Shown here: piece after piece, positions 1-7,476 of the stretch | Layout: the number at the start of each line of letters is the position of its first letter | Numbering within the stretch: position 1 is the stretch's first letter | NCBI GenBank assembly: GCA_947174155.1 | Contig: CAMWHX010000033.1 | Coordinates: 1-8,695 of the forward strand | DNA length: 8,695 nucleotides | Origin: an uncultured Porphyromonadaceae bacterium | GTDB taxonomy: Bacteria > Bacteroidota > Bacteroidia > Bacteroidales > Muribaculaceae | Direction: 5' to 3' | Notes under the pieces: model-generated | The model's database searches: none | What the model was told of the DNA's origin: nothing | Seen by the model: only the letters and a program-made list of their open reading frames with translations | Made by a program: the position numbers and the translations under genes

Positions 1-2
1 AC

Positions 3-185
3 ACTCGTGATCAAATTATAAAAAATATAAATACAGATTTTAAAGATTTTGAGGACGGACTGCAATATCAGTGTGCTATAACAGCTAAATGCGAGTGTAT
101 TATATCCCGTAACCAAAAGGATTTCTTACATTCCGAGATTCCTGTTATGTCCCCTTCGGAATTTATCAGGGCAATTATTTCATAA
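3..185 (+). CDS. PIN-domain protein (VapC-like), C-terminal 60 residues, 5' end cut off by window
   Basis: This frame is open from the left edge to a TAA at 183-185 and gives 60 residues. The segment DFEDGLQYQCA, then an Ile-Ile-x-Arg-Asn step, then KDF and IPVMSPSEFI, is the usual C-terminal pattern of bacterial PIN-domain proteins (consensus-like DFEDALQY...ITRN.KDF...iPvl.P.efl). The acidic residues in DFED match where the family keeps part of its Mg2+-binding acidic cluster. Known members are mostly VapC-type toxins, endoribonucleases held in check by a small antitoxin gene, usually just upstream; that region is outside the window. Base composition is strikingly AT-rich (61 G+C of 183 by my count, about 33%), unlike the genes that follow, which suggests acquisition by transfer. 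The family call is firm for a fragment; the toxin role is inferred. Confidence 0.8.
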   Translation, partial: TRDQIIKNINTDFKDFEDGLQYQCAITAKCECIISRNQKDFLHSEIPVMSPSEFIRAIIS

Positions 186-213
186 GAAATATGATGATAT
201 GTGGTCGGAAATT

Positions 214-243
214 TTTGGATGCCGGGGATTTTGATTAATTTTG
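214..243 (+). promoter_or_regulatory. Bacteroidota-type promoter for purC (-33 TTTG / -7 TAATTTTG)
   Basis: TTTG at 214-217 and TAATTTTG at 236-243 match the Bacteroidota consensus TTTG / TAnnTTTG. The 18-bp gap is close to the usual 19-21. Transcription would start near 248-250, giving a leader of about 50 nt before the purC ATG at 299. The assignment rests on motif match and position only. Confidence 0.6.
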
Positions 244-259
244 TAACCGCAAAAAATCA

Positions 260-275
260 GCCGGCTTAGACCGGC
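260..275 (+). promoter_or_regulatory. Small GC-rich hairpin in the purC leader
   Basis: GCCGG at 260-264 pairs with CCGGC at 271-275 around the 6-nt loop CTTAGA. It lies inside the predicted purC leader, 23 nt upstream of the start codon. No T-run follows, so it is not an intrinsic terminator. It could protect the 5' end of the transcript or act in translation control. It does not resemble a purine riboswitch aptamer as far as I can tell. Confidence 0.3.
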
Positions 276-298
276 CCCTAAAACCATTCTAAAAGACT

Positions 299-1246
299 AT
301 GGCTACTACACTGACACGTACCGACTTCGACTTCAAGGGTCAGACCTCCGTCTATCATGGCAAAGTGCGCGATGTCTATGACATCGATGACCGCTATCTC
401 GTGATGGTGGCTACTGACCGAATCTCGGCCTTCGATGTGGTCCTCCCGGAGGGGATACCATACAAGGGACAGGTACTCAACCAAATCGCCGCTTACTTCC
501 TGGATGCCACATCTGATCTGGTGCCCAACTGGAAAGTCGCCGTACCCGACCCGATGGTGACTGTGGGTCTGAAATGTCAGCCCTTGAAAATAGAGATGAT
601 CGTACGCGGTTATCTGGCCGGCTCTGCCTGGCGCGAATATAAGAATGGTGCCCGCGAGATATGCGGTGTCGCTCTCCCCGAGGGATTGCGCGAAAACCAG
701 CGTCTCCCCCAACCTATTCTGACGCCCACGACTAAGGCCGACGCCGGTCATGATGAGAATATCTCACGCGAGGAGATCATCTCACGCGGTATCGTGCCTC
801 AGGATATCTATGAGCAGGTGGAGCGCTACGCCCTGATGCTCTTCGAACGCGGTTCGCAGATGGCTGCCGAGCGTGGTCTGATTCTGGTAGACACCAAGTA
901 TGAGTTTGGGGTTCTCGATGGGAAGGTTATCCTCATCGACGAGATCCACACTCCCGACTCCTCACGTTATTTCTATGCCGAGGGATATGAAGAGCGTTTC
1001 GAGAAGGGAGAGGAGCAGCGCCAGCTCTCGAAGGAGTTTGTGCGCCAATGGCTCATCTCTCAGGGTTTCATGGGGAAACCGGGACAGAAGGTGCCTGAGA
1101 TGACACCGGAGTATTGCGAGGAGGTCAGCCGCCGCTACATCGAGCTCTACGAGCATATCACCGGCCGCGAGTTTCATCCCGCCGATGAAAGCAATCTGGA
1201 TGCCCGTATCTTTGACAACGTCAGCAAGTGTCTGGCTACTCTCTGA
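299..1246 (+). CDS. purC: Phosphoribosylaminoimidazole-succinocarboxamide synthase (SAICAR synthetase)
   Basis: This enzyme joins CAIR to aspartate with ATP to give SAICAR in cytosolic de novo purine synthesis. At 315 residues it has the length of the longer, stand-alone PurC form. Visible family motifs include GKVRDVY (residues 21-27, phosphate-binding region), the [18 protein letters not shown] block (40-57), [12 protein letters not shown] (103-114), TPTTKAD followed by HDEN (142-154), DTKYEFG (198-204) and [10 protein letters not shown] (214-223, substrate and metal contacts in known structures). The ATG at 299 fits the family N-terminus and sits about 50 nt past a good promoter; an AAAAGA stretch upstream is no real Shine-Dalgarno. 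The gene appears monocistronic, since a perfect palindromic terminator begins 21 bp after the stop. The call is very secure. Confidence 0.97.
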   Translation: MATTLTRTDFDFKGQTSVYHGKVRDVYDIDDRYLVMVATDRISAFDVVLPEGIPYKGQVLNQIAAYFLDATSDLVPNWKVAVPDPMVTVGLKCQPLKIEMIVRGYLAGSAWREYKNGAREICGVALPEGLRENQRLPQPILTPTTKADAGHDENISREEIISRGIVPQDIYEQVERYALMLFERGSQMAAERGLILVDTKYEFGVLDGKVILIDEIHTPDSSRYFYAEGYEERFEKGEEQRQLSKEFVRQWLISQGFMGKPGQKVPEMTPEYCEEVSRRYIELYEHITGREFHPADESNLDARIFDNVSKCLATL

Positions 1247-1266
1247 GCATCTCGACACACTCCCTC

Positions 1267-1310
1267 ATAAAAAAGAGATACCTCCCGCGCGGGAGGTATC
1301 TCTTTTTTAT
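1267..1310. terminator. Bidirectional intrinsic terminator between convergent genes (44-bp perfect palindrome)
   Basis: Bases 1267-1288 are the exact reverse complement of 1289-1310. The core is GATACCTCCCGC/GCGGGAGGTATC, flanked by six A on the left and six T on the right. Read on either strand it makes a strong GC stem followed by a U-run. It lies 20 bp after the purC stop and 28 bp past the end of the minus-strand serine hydrolase gene, so it should stop transcription from both sides. Confidence 0.93.
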
Positions 1311-1338
1311 ATTAGGATCAGGCGATGATTGCAAGCTG

Positions 1339-2667
1339 TCACCAGAGGGAGCGTCGGGGCATCAGGGAGGAGTATCGCTCGCGCAGGCGGTCGACCAACC
1401 GAGACATCTCCCGCGAGAAGTGATGACCGGTCCAGACTCCCGAATTGGTGATAAGCACCCAACACTCTCCATCAGGAAACCTCTCTATGAGGGTATGTGT
1501 GGAGGAGAGGGTGCCCGTACGGGTCCATTTGCCATTGTCATCGATTGTGCCCCAACCTCTCGCCATATTGATCCGGTCTCCTTTATCATCGGTCTCATGG
1601 GCAGTCATGGCAGATACCGATGAGGGTCCTATGACGTCGGGTATACGGCTGTCTCCATCGATTGCTGATACCAGACGTGCCAGGTCAGCAGCTGAGGCGC
1701 ACCAGCCACCGGCTCCCATGAGGCCGTGGACATTACTACCCCCGTAAAATCGGTCTACCATGCGCCCCGATCCGTTCCACTCCTCGATCTTCTCATCGTC
1801 GGGTCCGTAATAACGCGCTTCGTTGGAATACCTCTGGGAGTAATAATTGGTGGCAGGACGCATCCCGTAGACTCCGGCGGGATTAAGTATATTTCGTGTG
1901 ACGTAGTCCCAATACGACTCTCCGGTGACACGCTCGATTATGAGGGAGAGGAGCATATATCCGAAGTTACTGTATTTACGTCCGACACCGGGAGTGAATC
2001 CGAGGCGACGACCTAACACTATGCGGGTAAGTTCCAGGGAGTCCGGAGGTGTGGTGAGATGTTTCGCCGCCATGATGTCTTTGGTGTTAAACATCGGGTC
2101 ACCGGCTCCCAAAGTAAAACCTCCGGCGTGGAGCAGAAGATGGTCGACCGTTATATCTTCCATACGAGGGTCAGCCATAGCATCTGTGAAGGAACGGTCG
2201 TCGAGGATCCCGTCGGGTCCGAACACGCGCGCGTCCAGACGCAGTTTACCCTCCTCCACGAGTCGCATGACGGCCACTCCGGTTACAAGTTTTGAGGCGG
2301 AGGCGATACGCATGATGGAGGTCGGAGTCATCTCGACACCTGCCTCCATGTCGGCCATGCCGATACCACGGGAATAGAGGAGGGAGTCATGACGCATGAC
2401 GGCTACTGACATTCCCTTGATATTCCATCTACCCATAAAGGCCTCTATGTCTGTCTGCATCCGGTGCAGCGCGGGGATATCCGACATTGAGTTGGTAAGG
2501 GTGTCGGACCAGGCAGGCCCGGCATTATTACCCCTTGCGAAGGTCGCACTCTCCTCAGCGGGACCTCCGGGTTGTCGTATCCACAGTGTTACAGTAAGGC
2601 CGATATAGGCCACTGCAGCGAAAGCCATCGTCAGCAGTGTGCCCCGGCGTATATCGCGTTTCTTCAT
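1339..2667 (-). CDS. Serine hydrolase, beta-lactamase/penicillin-binding-protein-like superfamily, exported or membrane-anchored
   Basis: The 442-residue protein has a basic start (MKKRDIRR) and a hydrophobic stretch at about 11-30, which reads as a signal anchor or signal peptide. The catalytic domain spans about 70-430. It shows the three class C-type motifs: S-A-S-K (nucleophile Ser123, Lys126), Y-S-N (232-234) and R-T-G (383-385), the last in place of the more common H/K-T-G. The 'IASASKLVTGVAVMRLVEEG' block is typical of Pfam Beta-lactamase (PF00144) proteins. This family includes esterases, D-aminopeptidases, PBP-related proteins and few true beta-lactamases, so the substrate is unknown; resistance should not be assumed. 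No lipobox cysteine is visible. The gene faces purC and diverges from the polysaccharide operon, so it is probably its own unit. The start is uncertain because a -7 box ends only 7 nt upstream; Met14 is the alternative. Confidence 0.9.
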   Translation of the reverse strand: MKKRDIRRGTLLTMAFAAVAYIGLTVTLWIRQPGGPAEESATFARGNNAGPAWSDTLTNSMSDIPALHRMQTDIEAFMGRWNIKGMSVAVMRHDSLLYSRGIGMADMEAGVEMTPTSIMRIASASKLVTGVAVMRLVEEGKLRLDARVFGPDGILDDRSFTDAMADPRMEDITVDHLLLHAGGFTLGAGDPMFNTKDIMAAKHLTTPPDSLELTRIVLGRRLGFTPGVGRKYSNFGYMLLSLIIERVTGESYWDYVTRNILNPAGVYGMRPATNYYSQRYSNEARYYGPDDEKIEEWNGSGRMVDRFYGGSNVHGLMGAGGWCASAADLARLVSAIDGDSRIPDVIGPSSVSAMTAHETDDKGDRINMARGWGTIDDNGKWTRTGTLSSTHTLIERFPDGECWVLITNSGVWTGHHFSREMSRLVDRLRERYSSLMPRRSLW

Positions 2668-2674
2668 TTCTCTG

Positions 2675-2682
2675 CAAAGTTA
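2675..2682 (-). promoter_or_regulatory. -7 box TAACTTTG for the serine hydrolase gene
   Basis: On the minus strand this reads TAACTTTG, an exact TAnnTTTG match. No TTTG is found at the -33 spacing; an A-rich run lies there instead. The box ends 7 nt from the ATG at 2667, so transcription would begin within a few bases of the start codon, implying a leaderless or almost leaderless mRNA unless a later start is used. Confidence 0.5.
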
Positions 2683-2736
2683 ATCATTTATCTTCATTTT
2701 TTTTACACGAGGCGTGCAGATTCTGAAAAAAAACGT

Positions 2737-2744
2737 TAACTTTG
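2737..2744 (+). promoter_or_regulatory. -7 box TAACTTTG for the polysaccharide operon
   Basis: TAACTTTG is an exact TAnnTTTG match, preceded by an eight-A tract at 2726-2733. A clear -33 TTTG is missing. Transcription would start near 2749-2751 and leave a leader of about 130 nt before the flippase ATG at 2880. It faces away from the minus-strand box at 2675-2682, and the two form an 11-bp perfect inverted repeat (2673-2683 and 2736-2746). Confidence 0.5.
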
Positions 2745-2749
2745 CACCA

Positions 2750-2879
2750 CTCTCCCGTCGGGGGAAGAATGATTGTGTTCAGACCCGCATGCGACTCCCG
2801 GCAGGGTGATGTGTAGGCTTAGTCCCACACCACACCACGCGTAATGGAGAGAAGGCTTAACTGACACCAATACCAGAAT
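2750..2879 (+). promoter_or_regulatory. Long untranslated leader of the polysaccharide operon
   Basis: About 130 nt lie between the predicted transcription start and the first operon gene. The stretch holds a weak stem (TGTG 2810-2813 with CACA 2826-2829, extended by GG/CC), three tandem CCAC(A/G) pentamers at 2825-2839, and a possible 15-codon reading frame at 2769-2816 with no clear ribosome signal. There is no T-run, so no intrinsic terminator or attenuator is evident. Long leaders in Bacteroidales capsule loci are known targets of UpxY-type antitermination, but no such gene is in the window and the link is inference. Confidence 0.3.
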
Positions 2880-4430
2880 ATGGCTTTGTCCCGGACTGCT
2901 ATGAGCCTGCGCAACAGTCGCACGGCACTCCTGTTTCATCTCTTGGAGACAGGGGCTGCCTTCGTGTCGCGCCGGGTATTCATCGAGCATATCGGAGCGG
3001 ATGTCTTAGGTCTCGATTCTACCGTAGCCGGACTCTTGCAGTGTCTCAACCTGGCCGAACTCGGAATAGGATCAGCGGTAGCCTTCACTCTATACACCCC
3101 CCTGGCATCCGGCAACCGCCCGCGCATACGTGACCTGGTGGAGACACAGGGGTGGTTATATCGCCGCATAGCCATAATCGTAGGGTTAGGCTCCCTGCTG
3201 CTGATGTGCTTCTTCCCGACTATATTCCGTCATATCACCGTGCCGATGTGGTACGCATATGCCTGCTTCGGGGTGATGCTCCTATCGAGTCTGCTGACCT
3301 ATTTCTTCAACTACCGCCAGATACTTCTGACGGCCTCTCAGCAGCAATATCGCGTGACCGTCTCCTATAAGTCTGTCATTCTCGTGAAGGATCTGTGGCA
3401 GATTGCAGCGATCTCATGGTTTGACAATCCTTATGTATGGTGGTTGGTGCTTCAAGCCTCATTCGCCCTACTCGCCTCCCTCAACCTCCACCTGACCACT
3501 CGGCGGGCCTTCCCGTGGCTATACGCCCTGTCAAAGCGGTCATACAGTCCCGGACCGGAAGAGAGGCACAGCATCATACGGCTGACCAAGCGTATCTTCA
3601 TTCACCGCATTGCCTCCTACGTGCTTAACCGCGCCACACCCCTCATCATCTACGCGTGGACTACACTCGGTGTTGTGGCCGCATATGGCAACTATATGCT
3701 TATCATCACCGGACTGACCATGACGGCAGATGCCCTGTTTAACGGTGTGCGTGCCGGTGTGGGAGATTTGATCGCGAGTGGAGACCGCGACCGTATAGCG
3801 GCGGTGTGGCATGAGCTGTATGCCCTGCGTGTAGTTGTAGCTGCCACGGTAGTCTTCTGCTTCGCCCGTCTGGCAGACCCGGTGGTGACACTATGGGTCG
3901 GCAAAGGACTTGTGCTCTCCACTCAGGTGACGTTGCTCATCAGCGCGATACTATACCTGACGCTGACCCGCTCTGTCTGCGAGCAGTTTGTCGCCGGAAT
4001 GGGAATGTATGGCGATATATGGGCTCCTCTGACTGAAGCTCTACTGACCCTGTCACTCTCTATCGGACTGGGCGCCCTCTACGGTCTGAGCGGGATACTG
4101 CTCGGCACCATCGTGCCTCTCACGCTCGTAGTCCTGGTGTGGAAACCCTGGTACATGTTCACGCGCGGACTTCACAGGAGCGCCCGCCCCTTCTTCGTGC
4201 TGACTGCGAAATATCTCACACTCAGCAGTCTCGTATGGTGGATATCGGCAATCGCTCTTGACAGGCTGGATATCAATACCGACTCTCTCTCAGGGTGTAT
4301 CCTTTCGGCCTGCGCCACACTGATGTTGTCGGGTAGTTTGCAGTTCGCAGTCATGTATTTTACCGACAGGGGTATGCGGGCAGTATCGGGACGACTCTTT
4401 AACCTCAGAATCAAGGCGCTCCCATGTTGA
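2880..4430 (+). CDS. Wzx-type polysaccharide repeat-unit flippase (MOP superfamily)
   Basis: The 516-residue, highly hydrophobic protein has roughly 12-14 membrane-spanning stretches with short polar loops. The N-terminal block (residues ~30-75), with [26 protein letters not shown] and TLYTPLASG, is typical of oligosaccharide flippases (often labelled 'sugar transporter' or 'lipopolysaccharide biosynthesis protein') in Bacteroidales, where LAELGIGSA is a recurring signature. It would move undecaprenyl-linked repeat units across the inner membrane to the periplasmic face. It is the first gene of the operon and overlaps the next gene by 7 nt. The ATG at 2880 is preferred; Met8 (2901) is an alternative with little effect on the first membrane segment. 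Sugar specificity cannot be read from sequence, so no wzx name with locus number is given. The superfamily call is strong. Confidence 0.88.
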   Translation: MALSRTAMSLRNSRTALLFHLLETGAAFVSRRVFIEHIGADVLGLDSTVAGLLQCLNLAELGIGSAVAFTLYTPLASGNRPRIRDLVETQGWLYRRIAIIVGLGSLLLMCFFPTIFRHITVPMWYAYACFGVMLLSSLLTYFFNYRQILLTASQQQYRVTVSYKSVILVKDLWQIAAISWFDNPYVWWLVLQASFALLASLNLHLTTRRAFPWLYALSKRSYSPGPEERHSIIRLTKRIFIHRIASYVLNRATPLIIYAWTTLGVVAAYGNYMLIITGLTMTADALFNGVRAGVGDLIASGDRDRIAAVWHELYALRVVVAATVVFCFARLADPVVTLWVGKGLVLSTQVTLLISAILYLTLTRSVCEQFVAGMGMYGDIWAPLTEALLTLSLSIGLGALYGLSGILLGTIVPLTLVVLVWKPWYMFTRGLHRSARPFFVLTAKYLTLSSLVWWISAIALDRLDINTDSLSGCILSACATLMLSGSLQFAVMYFTDRGMRAVSGRLFNLRIKALPC

Positions 4431-5644
4431 CCACATATTGGATTCTTGAAACGCTTCTCGTAGTTGCAGCCGTAGGCTCAGGATGGGCTGTCACGTCTAC
4501 CACCCGTAGCATACACCATCGGAGGGTAATGGTCGTGGCCTCGGTGGTTATGATTATATCTTTCACGGTGATCAAGGGTCTACGGTGGGATCGCGGCGAA
4601 GATCACTCGGTATATCTCTCCTATTATACCGGTTTGTCAGGCTCCTACACTCCCGATGAAATCCTCTTTGATTTCACGATCTCTCTCTTCCGCTCCGCGG
4701 GCGCCCCCTTCTGGGTTCTGACTGCATTTCTCTCCTGTCTCTTCATGACCTCCGTGATGGCGCTTACCTCTCGTCTTCGCCGCTATGCCGTCTGGAGTCT
4801 TCCGGTCATGATCCTGATGGCGGGGGATGCTTCGGAAAATCTCATCCGGCAGTTTTACGGCATCTCCCTTCTGCTCCTATCCTCGGCACTATGGCTTCAC
4901 GGAGAGGAGATGGGAGGGAAGTGTCACAGGCTCAGTATCGCCTCGTGGATCACTCTCGCCATGGTGCCCCTGGTGCATATCACGGGTATTATACCTGCTC
5001 TCCTCATCACCGGCCTAAGGATCCACTCCCCGCGCAGCCATGATTTGACTTTTAATATGCGTGTCCCCGTGATTCTTACGGTCCTATACCTCACCTTCTT
5101 TGCCATACGCTTTAGCGGCGTGCTCTCGGCGGTGCCCGATATTGCTGCAGAAACTGCCTCGTGCCTAAACCTTGATCCTTCGTCACATTGGAGTCTGTAT
5201 CTCATCGAAGCGCGCCAATGGCTGCTACCTGACCGATCCCTTCTTGACGGGTCAGCGGTCAGCTTAGCCGTAAAATTGCTGTGGCCCCCTATAGTGCTGG
5301 TCTACGGTTATCGCGCAGTAATCTCTGACCGTCGTCTCAGGATACCTTATATACTGTCGGCTGCTGCCATTCTGATAACCGCCATGGGTGGAGACTTGAT
5401 GGTCGTTCGCCGTCTGGCGTGGTGGGGGAGTATCTACATACCCTTTGTCGCGGGGGGTATCATGATGCATCAATTTGATGCTATAACGGAGAGATCCTCC
5501 ACCTTCTCCAAACGTATACGTCTTCACGGGATGGTCCCCTTCTGCCTGGTCGGTATATGTTATATCCTCAGTTACGTCACACCCTTTATTTTTCGCTGGG
5601 GACTTACCCCCTGCTCCGGCCACGCTTTCATATGGGATCTCTGA
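4424..5644 (+). CDS. EpsG/Wzy-like polysaccharide polymerase, polytopic membrane protein
   Basis: The 406-residue protein has about ten hydrophobic segments. It carries the EpsG-family pattern: [13 protein letters not shown] (residues 52-64, matching the R...G.D...Y element), N139 with R142-Q143-F-Y-G followed by a membrane helix, and a histidine in [10 protein letters not shown] (His185). Proteins of this type polymerise lipid-linked repeat units at the periplasmic side of the inner membrane, taking the place of Wzy. The position right after the flippase supports the role. The ATG overlaps the flippase stop by 7 nt, so translation is probably coupled; the 3' end overlaps the next gene by 13 nt. 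Polymerases diverge fast and have weak sequence signatures, so the exact function is a good inference rather than proven. Confidence 0.75.
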   Translation: MLTTYWILETLLVVAAVGSGWAVTSTTRSIHHRRVMVVASVVMIISFTVIKGLRWDRGEDHSVYLSYYTGLSGSYTPDEILFDFTISLFRSAGAPFWVLTAFLSCLFMTSVMALTSRLRRYAVWSLPVMILMAGDASENLIRQFYGISLLLLSSALWLHGEEMGGKCHRLSIASWITLAMVPLVHITGIIPALLITGLRIHSPRSHDLTFNMRVPVILTVLYLTFFAIRFSGVLSAVPDIAAETASCLNLDPSSHWSLYLIEARQWLLPDRSLLDGSAVSLAVKLLWPPIVLVYGYRAVISDRRLRIPYILSAAAILITAMGGDLMVVRRLAWWGSIYIPFVAGGIMMHQFDAITERSSTFSKRIRLHGMVPFCLVGICYILSYVTPFIFRWGLTPCSGHAFIWDL

Positions 5645-7476
5645 TTTACGACCTTACCGCCCCTCTGCGCCGGGTTCGCGCGTATCTCAACGGCACGTCT
5701 CATCTGCTGTCGTCAGAGGCGTATGTGGACTGGTTACGTCGACACGGTGTCAAGGTCGGCGCGGGAACCGTCGCCCGCGCTCCGCGGGAGATCTTCGTCG
5801 ATATCCAGCGCCCGGAACTGATCACTATCGGACGCAACGTGCTCCTGCATCGCGGCACACGAATCCTGGCTCATGACTACGCCTCGCGGGTGTTTGTCAA
5901 TCTCGATGATGAATACCTGCCGTCTCAGGGGCGGGTGCGCATCGGAGACAATGTGTGGCTCGGAGAGGGGGTCACAATTCTTAAAGGTGCCGATATCGGT
6001 GACAATGTCATCATAGGAGCCGGGGCAGTGGTCACGGGTAGAATACCGTCGGGCACCGTAGCTGTCGGGGCTCCGGCACGGGTGATATGCACGCTTGACG
6101 AGTATCGCCGGCGTCGCGCAGCGGAGTATGTGGAGGAGGCGATAGACTATGCTATGGCTATCTATGAATCGGGACGCACACCTCGCCCGGAAGATTTCGA
6201 ACGCGATTATCCGGTCTTCGTCGATGCCCGCAACTGGCAGGATCACCCCTTTAAATATCCGGAATTTTCCGCCCGCCAACTGAAATTATGGCTGTTGCGG
6301 CATCGTGCCCCGTACGCCGGTTTCGGGGAGTTTATGGCGGAAGTGGCGCGTAGGCGCGACAAGAACTTGTCTAAAGAGAAAGATTCGGAGTTCATATCGA
6401 CACTACCACCCTCGGATCCGGTTCCGATCGACCACACACCGATTGTTTCAGTCATTGTGACAGCCTTTGACGAGGCTGCCGTTCTTTCCGAGACACTGCG
6501 ATCCCTTCTGGGTCAGACACTGACGGATATCGAAGTGATTGTGGTGGATGACGGTAGTGAGGATGATACGCTTCAAGTGGCACGTAATATTGCCGGCAAA
6601 GATTCGCGCGTAAGGATAATCAGCCATTCCAACCGGGGACTCGGATTGTCGCGCAATGCCGGTTTGGAGGTTGCCGGGGGGGAATATGTGGCCTTTGCAG
6701 ATGCGGGTGACACTGTGGATGCCACCATGTATGCGCGACTCCTCTCCGTGGCTCGTGAATATGATGCCGATATCGTGTCGTGCGGTCATATGCGCGAGGA
6801 GAGTCAGGGAGTATGGCGCGAAGTGCGCGATTTTGAGACAGTCGTCTCCTTCGAGGGAGAGGTAGTGAGCGCACTTATGCCTCACTATGTCACCGGGCTT
6901 ACCGATAAACCTTTTACCATGTCTGTCTGGCATGCCATCTATCGTCGCCAACGTATCACAGTGCGCTTCCTCTCAGAGCGTGATATAGTATCAGAAGATC
7001 TCCCCTATCAGCTTAACGCCCTGCGGATGGCTCGACGAGTGGTCTACATACCTGACATATTATATCGTTATTGCTACTCACCGGTAAGCCTCTCGCACAC
7101 CTTCAGCCCTGACAAGGTGGATCGCTACGGGCGTCTTGCCGACTGGCTATGCGAGTTTTTCGGAGGGGAGAGTGAGGGTCGCACAATATCCGATATTTTC
7201 TATTGTACCGTCCTGCGGAATCTCCGCCGTGAAGCCGCACTGAGCAAGAGGATTTCGACGGGTACACTTCTTGACATAACCTACCGTATCCTCCACGATC
7301 CGAAGCGCGTTAAGGCCACACCGGCCTATCTCCGCCATATCCGTAAGCATGGAGTCAGGGGGGCACTGTGGACCGCCCTTACGGATCGTCTTATGTCAGC
7401 GTTGCCCGGCTCTGCGGCTGCATTGGTCGCAAAGGGGGAAGCCCGTCTAATAAAACTCCGAGATAACCGCAAATGA
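5632..7476 (+). CDS. Two-domain fusion: hexapeptide-repeat acyltransferase plus family 2 glycosyltransferase
   Basis: Of 614 residues, about 1-245 form a complete left-handed beta-helix acyltransferase: ITIGRNV and ILAHDYASR (likely catalytic His81), then IGDNVWLGEGVTILKGADIGDNVIIGAGAVV hexapeptide turns (104-134), VGAPARVI (145-152), and the charged helical tail usual in stand-alone acyltransferases of this type. After a polar linker (~245-270) comes a GT-A glycosyltransferase: SVIVTAFDEA (273-282), DDGS (306-309), RGLGLSRNAGLE (335-346), FADAGD (355-360) and the base motif SED (454-456). The usual D-S-D-D signature is D-A-G-D here. The protein probably adds one sugar to the repeat unit and acetylates a sugar; donors are unknown. 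The ATG at 5632 is chosen because it overlaps the previous gene by only 13 nt and fits the acyltransferase N-terminus; an in-frame ATG at 5557 would add 25 unrelated residues. The frame is intact across the joint. Confidence 0.87.
   Translation: MGSLIYDLTAPLRRVRAYLNGTSHLLSSEAYVDWLRRHGVKVGAGTVARAPREIFVDIQRPELITIGRNVLLHRGTRILAHDYASRVFVNLDDEYLPSQGRVRIGDNVWLGEGVTILKGADIGDNVIIGAGAVVTGRIPSGTVAVGAPARVICTLDEYRRRRAAEYVEEAIDYAMAIYESGRTPRPEDFERDYPVFVDARNWQDHPFKYPEFSARQLKLWLLRHRAPYAGFGEFMAEVARRRDKNLSKEKDSEFISTLPPSDPVPIDHTPIVSVIVTAFDEAAVLSETLRSLLGQTLTDIEVIVVDDGSEDDTLQVARNIAGKDSRVRIISHSNRGLGLSRNAGLEVAGGEYVAFADAGDTVDATMYARLLSVAREYDADIVSCGHMREESQGVWREVRDFETVVSFEGEVVSALMPHYVTGLTDKPFTMSVWHAIYRRQRITVRFLSERDIVSEDLPYQLNALRMARRVVYIPDILYRYCYSPVSLSHTFSPDKVDRYGRLADWLCEFFGGESEGRTISDIFYCTVLRNLRREAALSKRISTGTLLDITYRILHDPKRVKATPAYLRHIRKHGVRGALWTALTDRLMSALPGSAAALVAKGEARLIKLRDNRK

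Noticed and set aside
186..298. Intrinsic terminator for the PIN gene in the gap before purC
   Set aside because: The only clear stem (260-275) lacks a T-run and lies downstream of the likely purC promoter, so it belongs to the purC leader.
278..751. 157-codon open frame on the minus strand over purC
   Set aside because: It lies antisense to the strongly supported purC gene, matches no family I know, and its openness follows from purC's codon pattern.
1339..2667. Calling the serine hydrolase an antibiotic-resistance beta-lactamase
   Set aside because: The S-x-x-K and Y-S-N motifs are shared by many esterases and peptidases, and the third motif is R-T-G. Nothing in the context points to resistance.
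2769..2816. Possible 15-codon leader peptide in the operon leader
   Set aside because: It has no codon pattern suggesting attenuation, no paired terminator-antiterminator stems, and is short enough to arise by chance.
2825..2839. Three tandem CCAC(A/G) pentamers
   Set aside because: Too few and too short to act as a phase-variable repeat or a CRISPR-like array; they lie outside any reading frame they could switch.
5557..5631. Earlier in-frame ATG for the acyltransferase-GT2 protein
   Set aside because: It would overlap the polymerase gene by 88 nt and add 25 residues unlike the acyltransferase N-terminus. The ATG at 5632 gives a 13-nt overlap like the other junctions.
5734..6279. 181-codon minus-strand frame, and a similar one at 6448-6951
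   Set aside because: Both are antisense to the acyltransferase-GT2 fusion, whose motifs are clear. High G+C creates long chance frames on the other strand.
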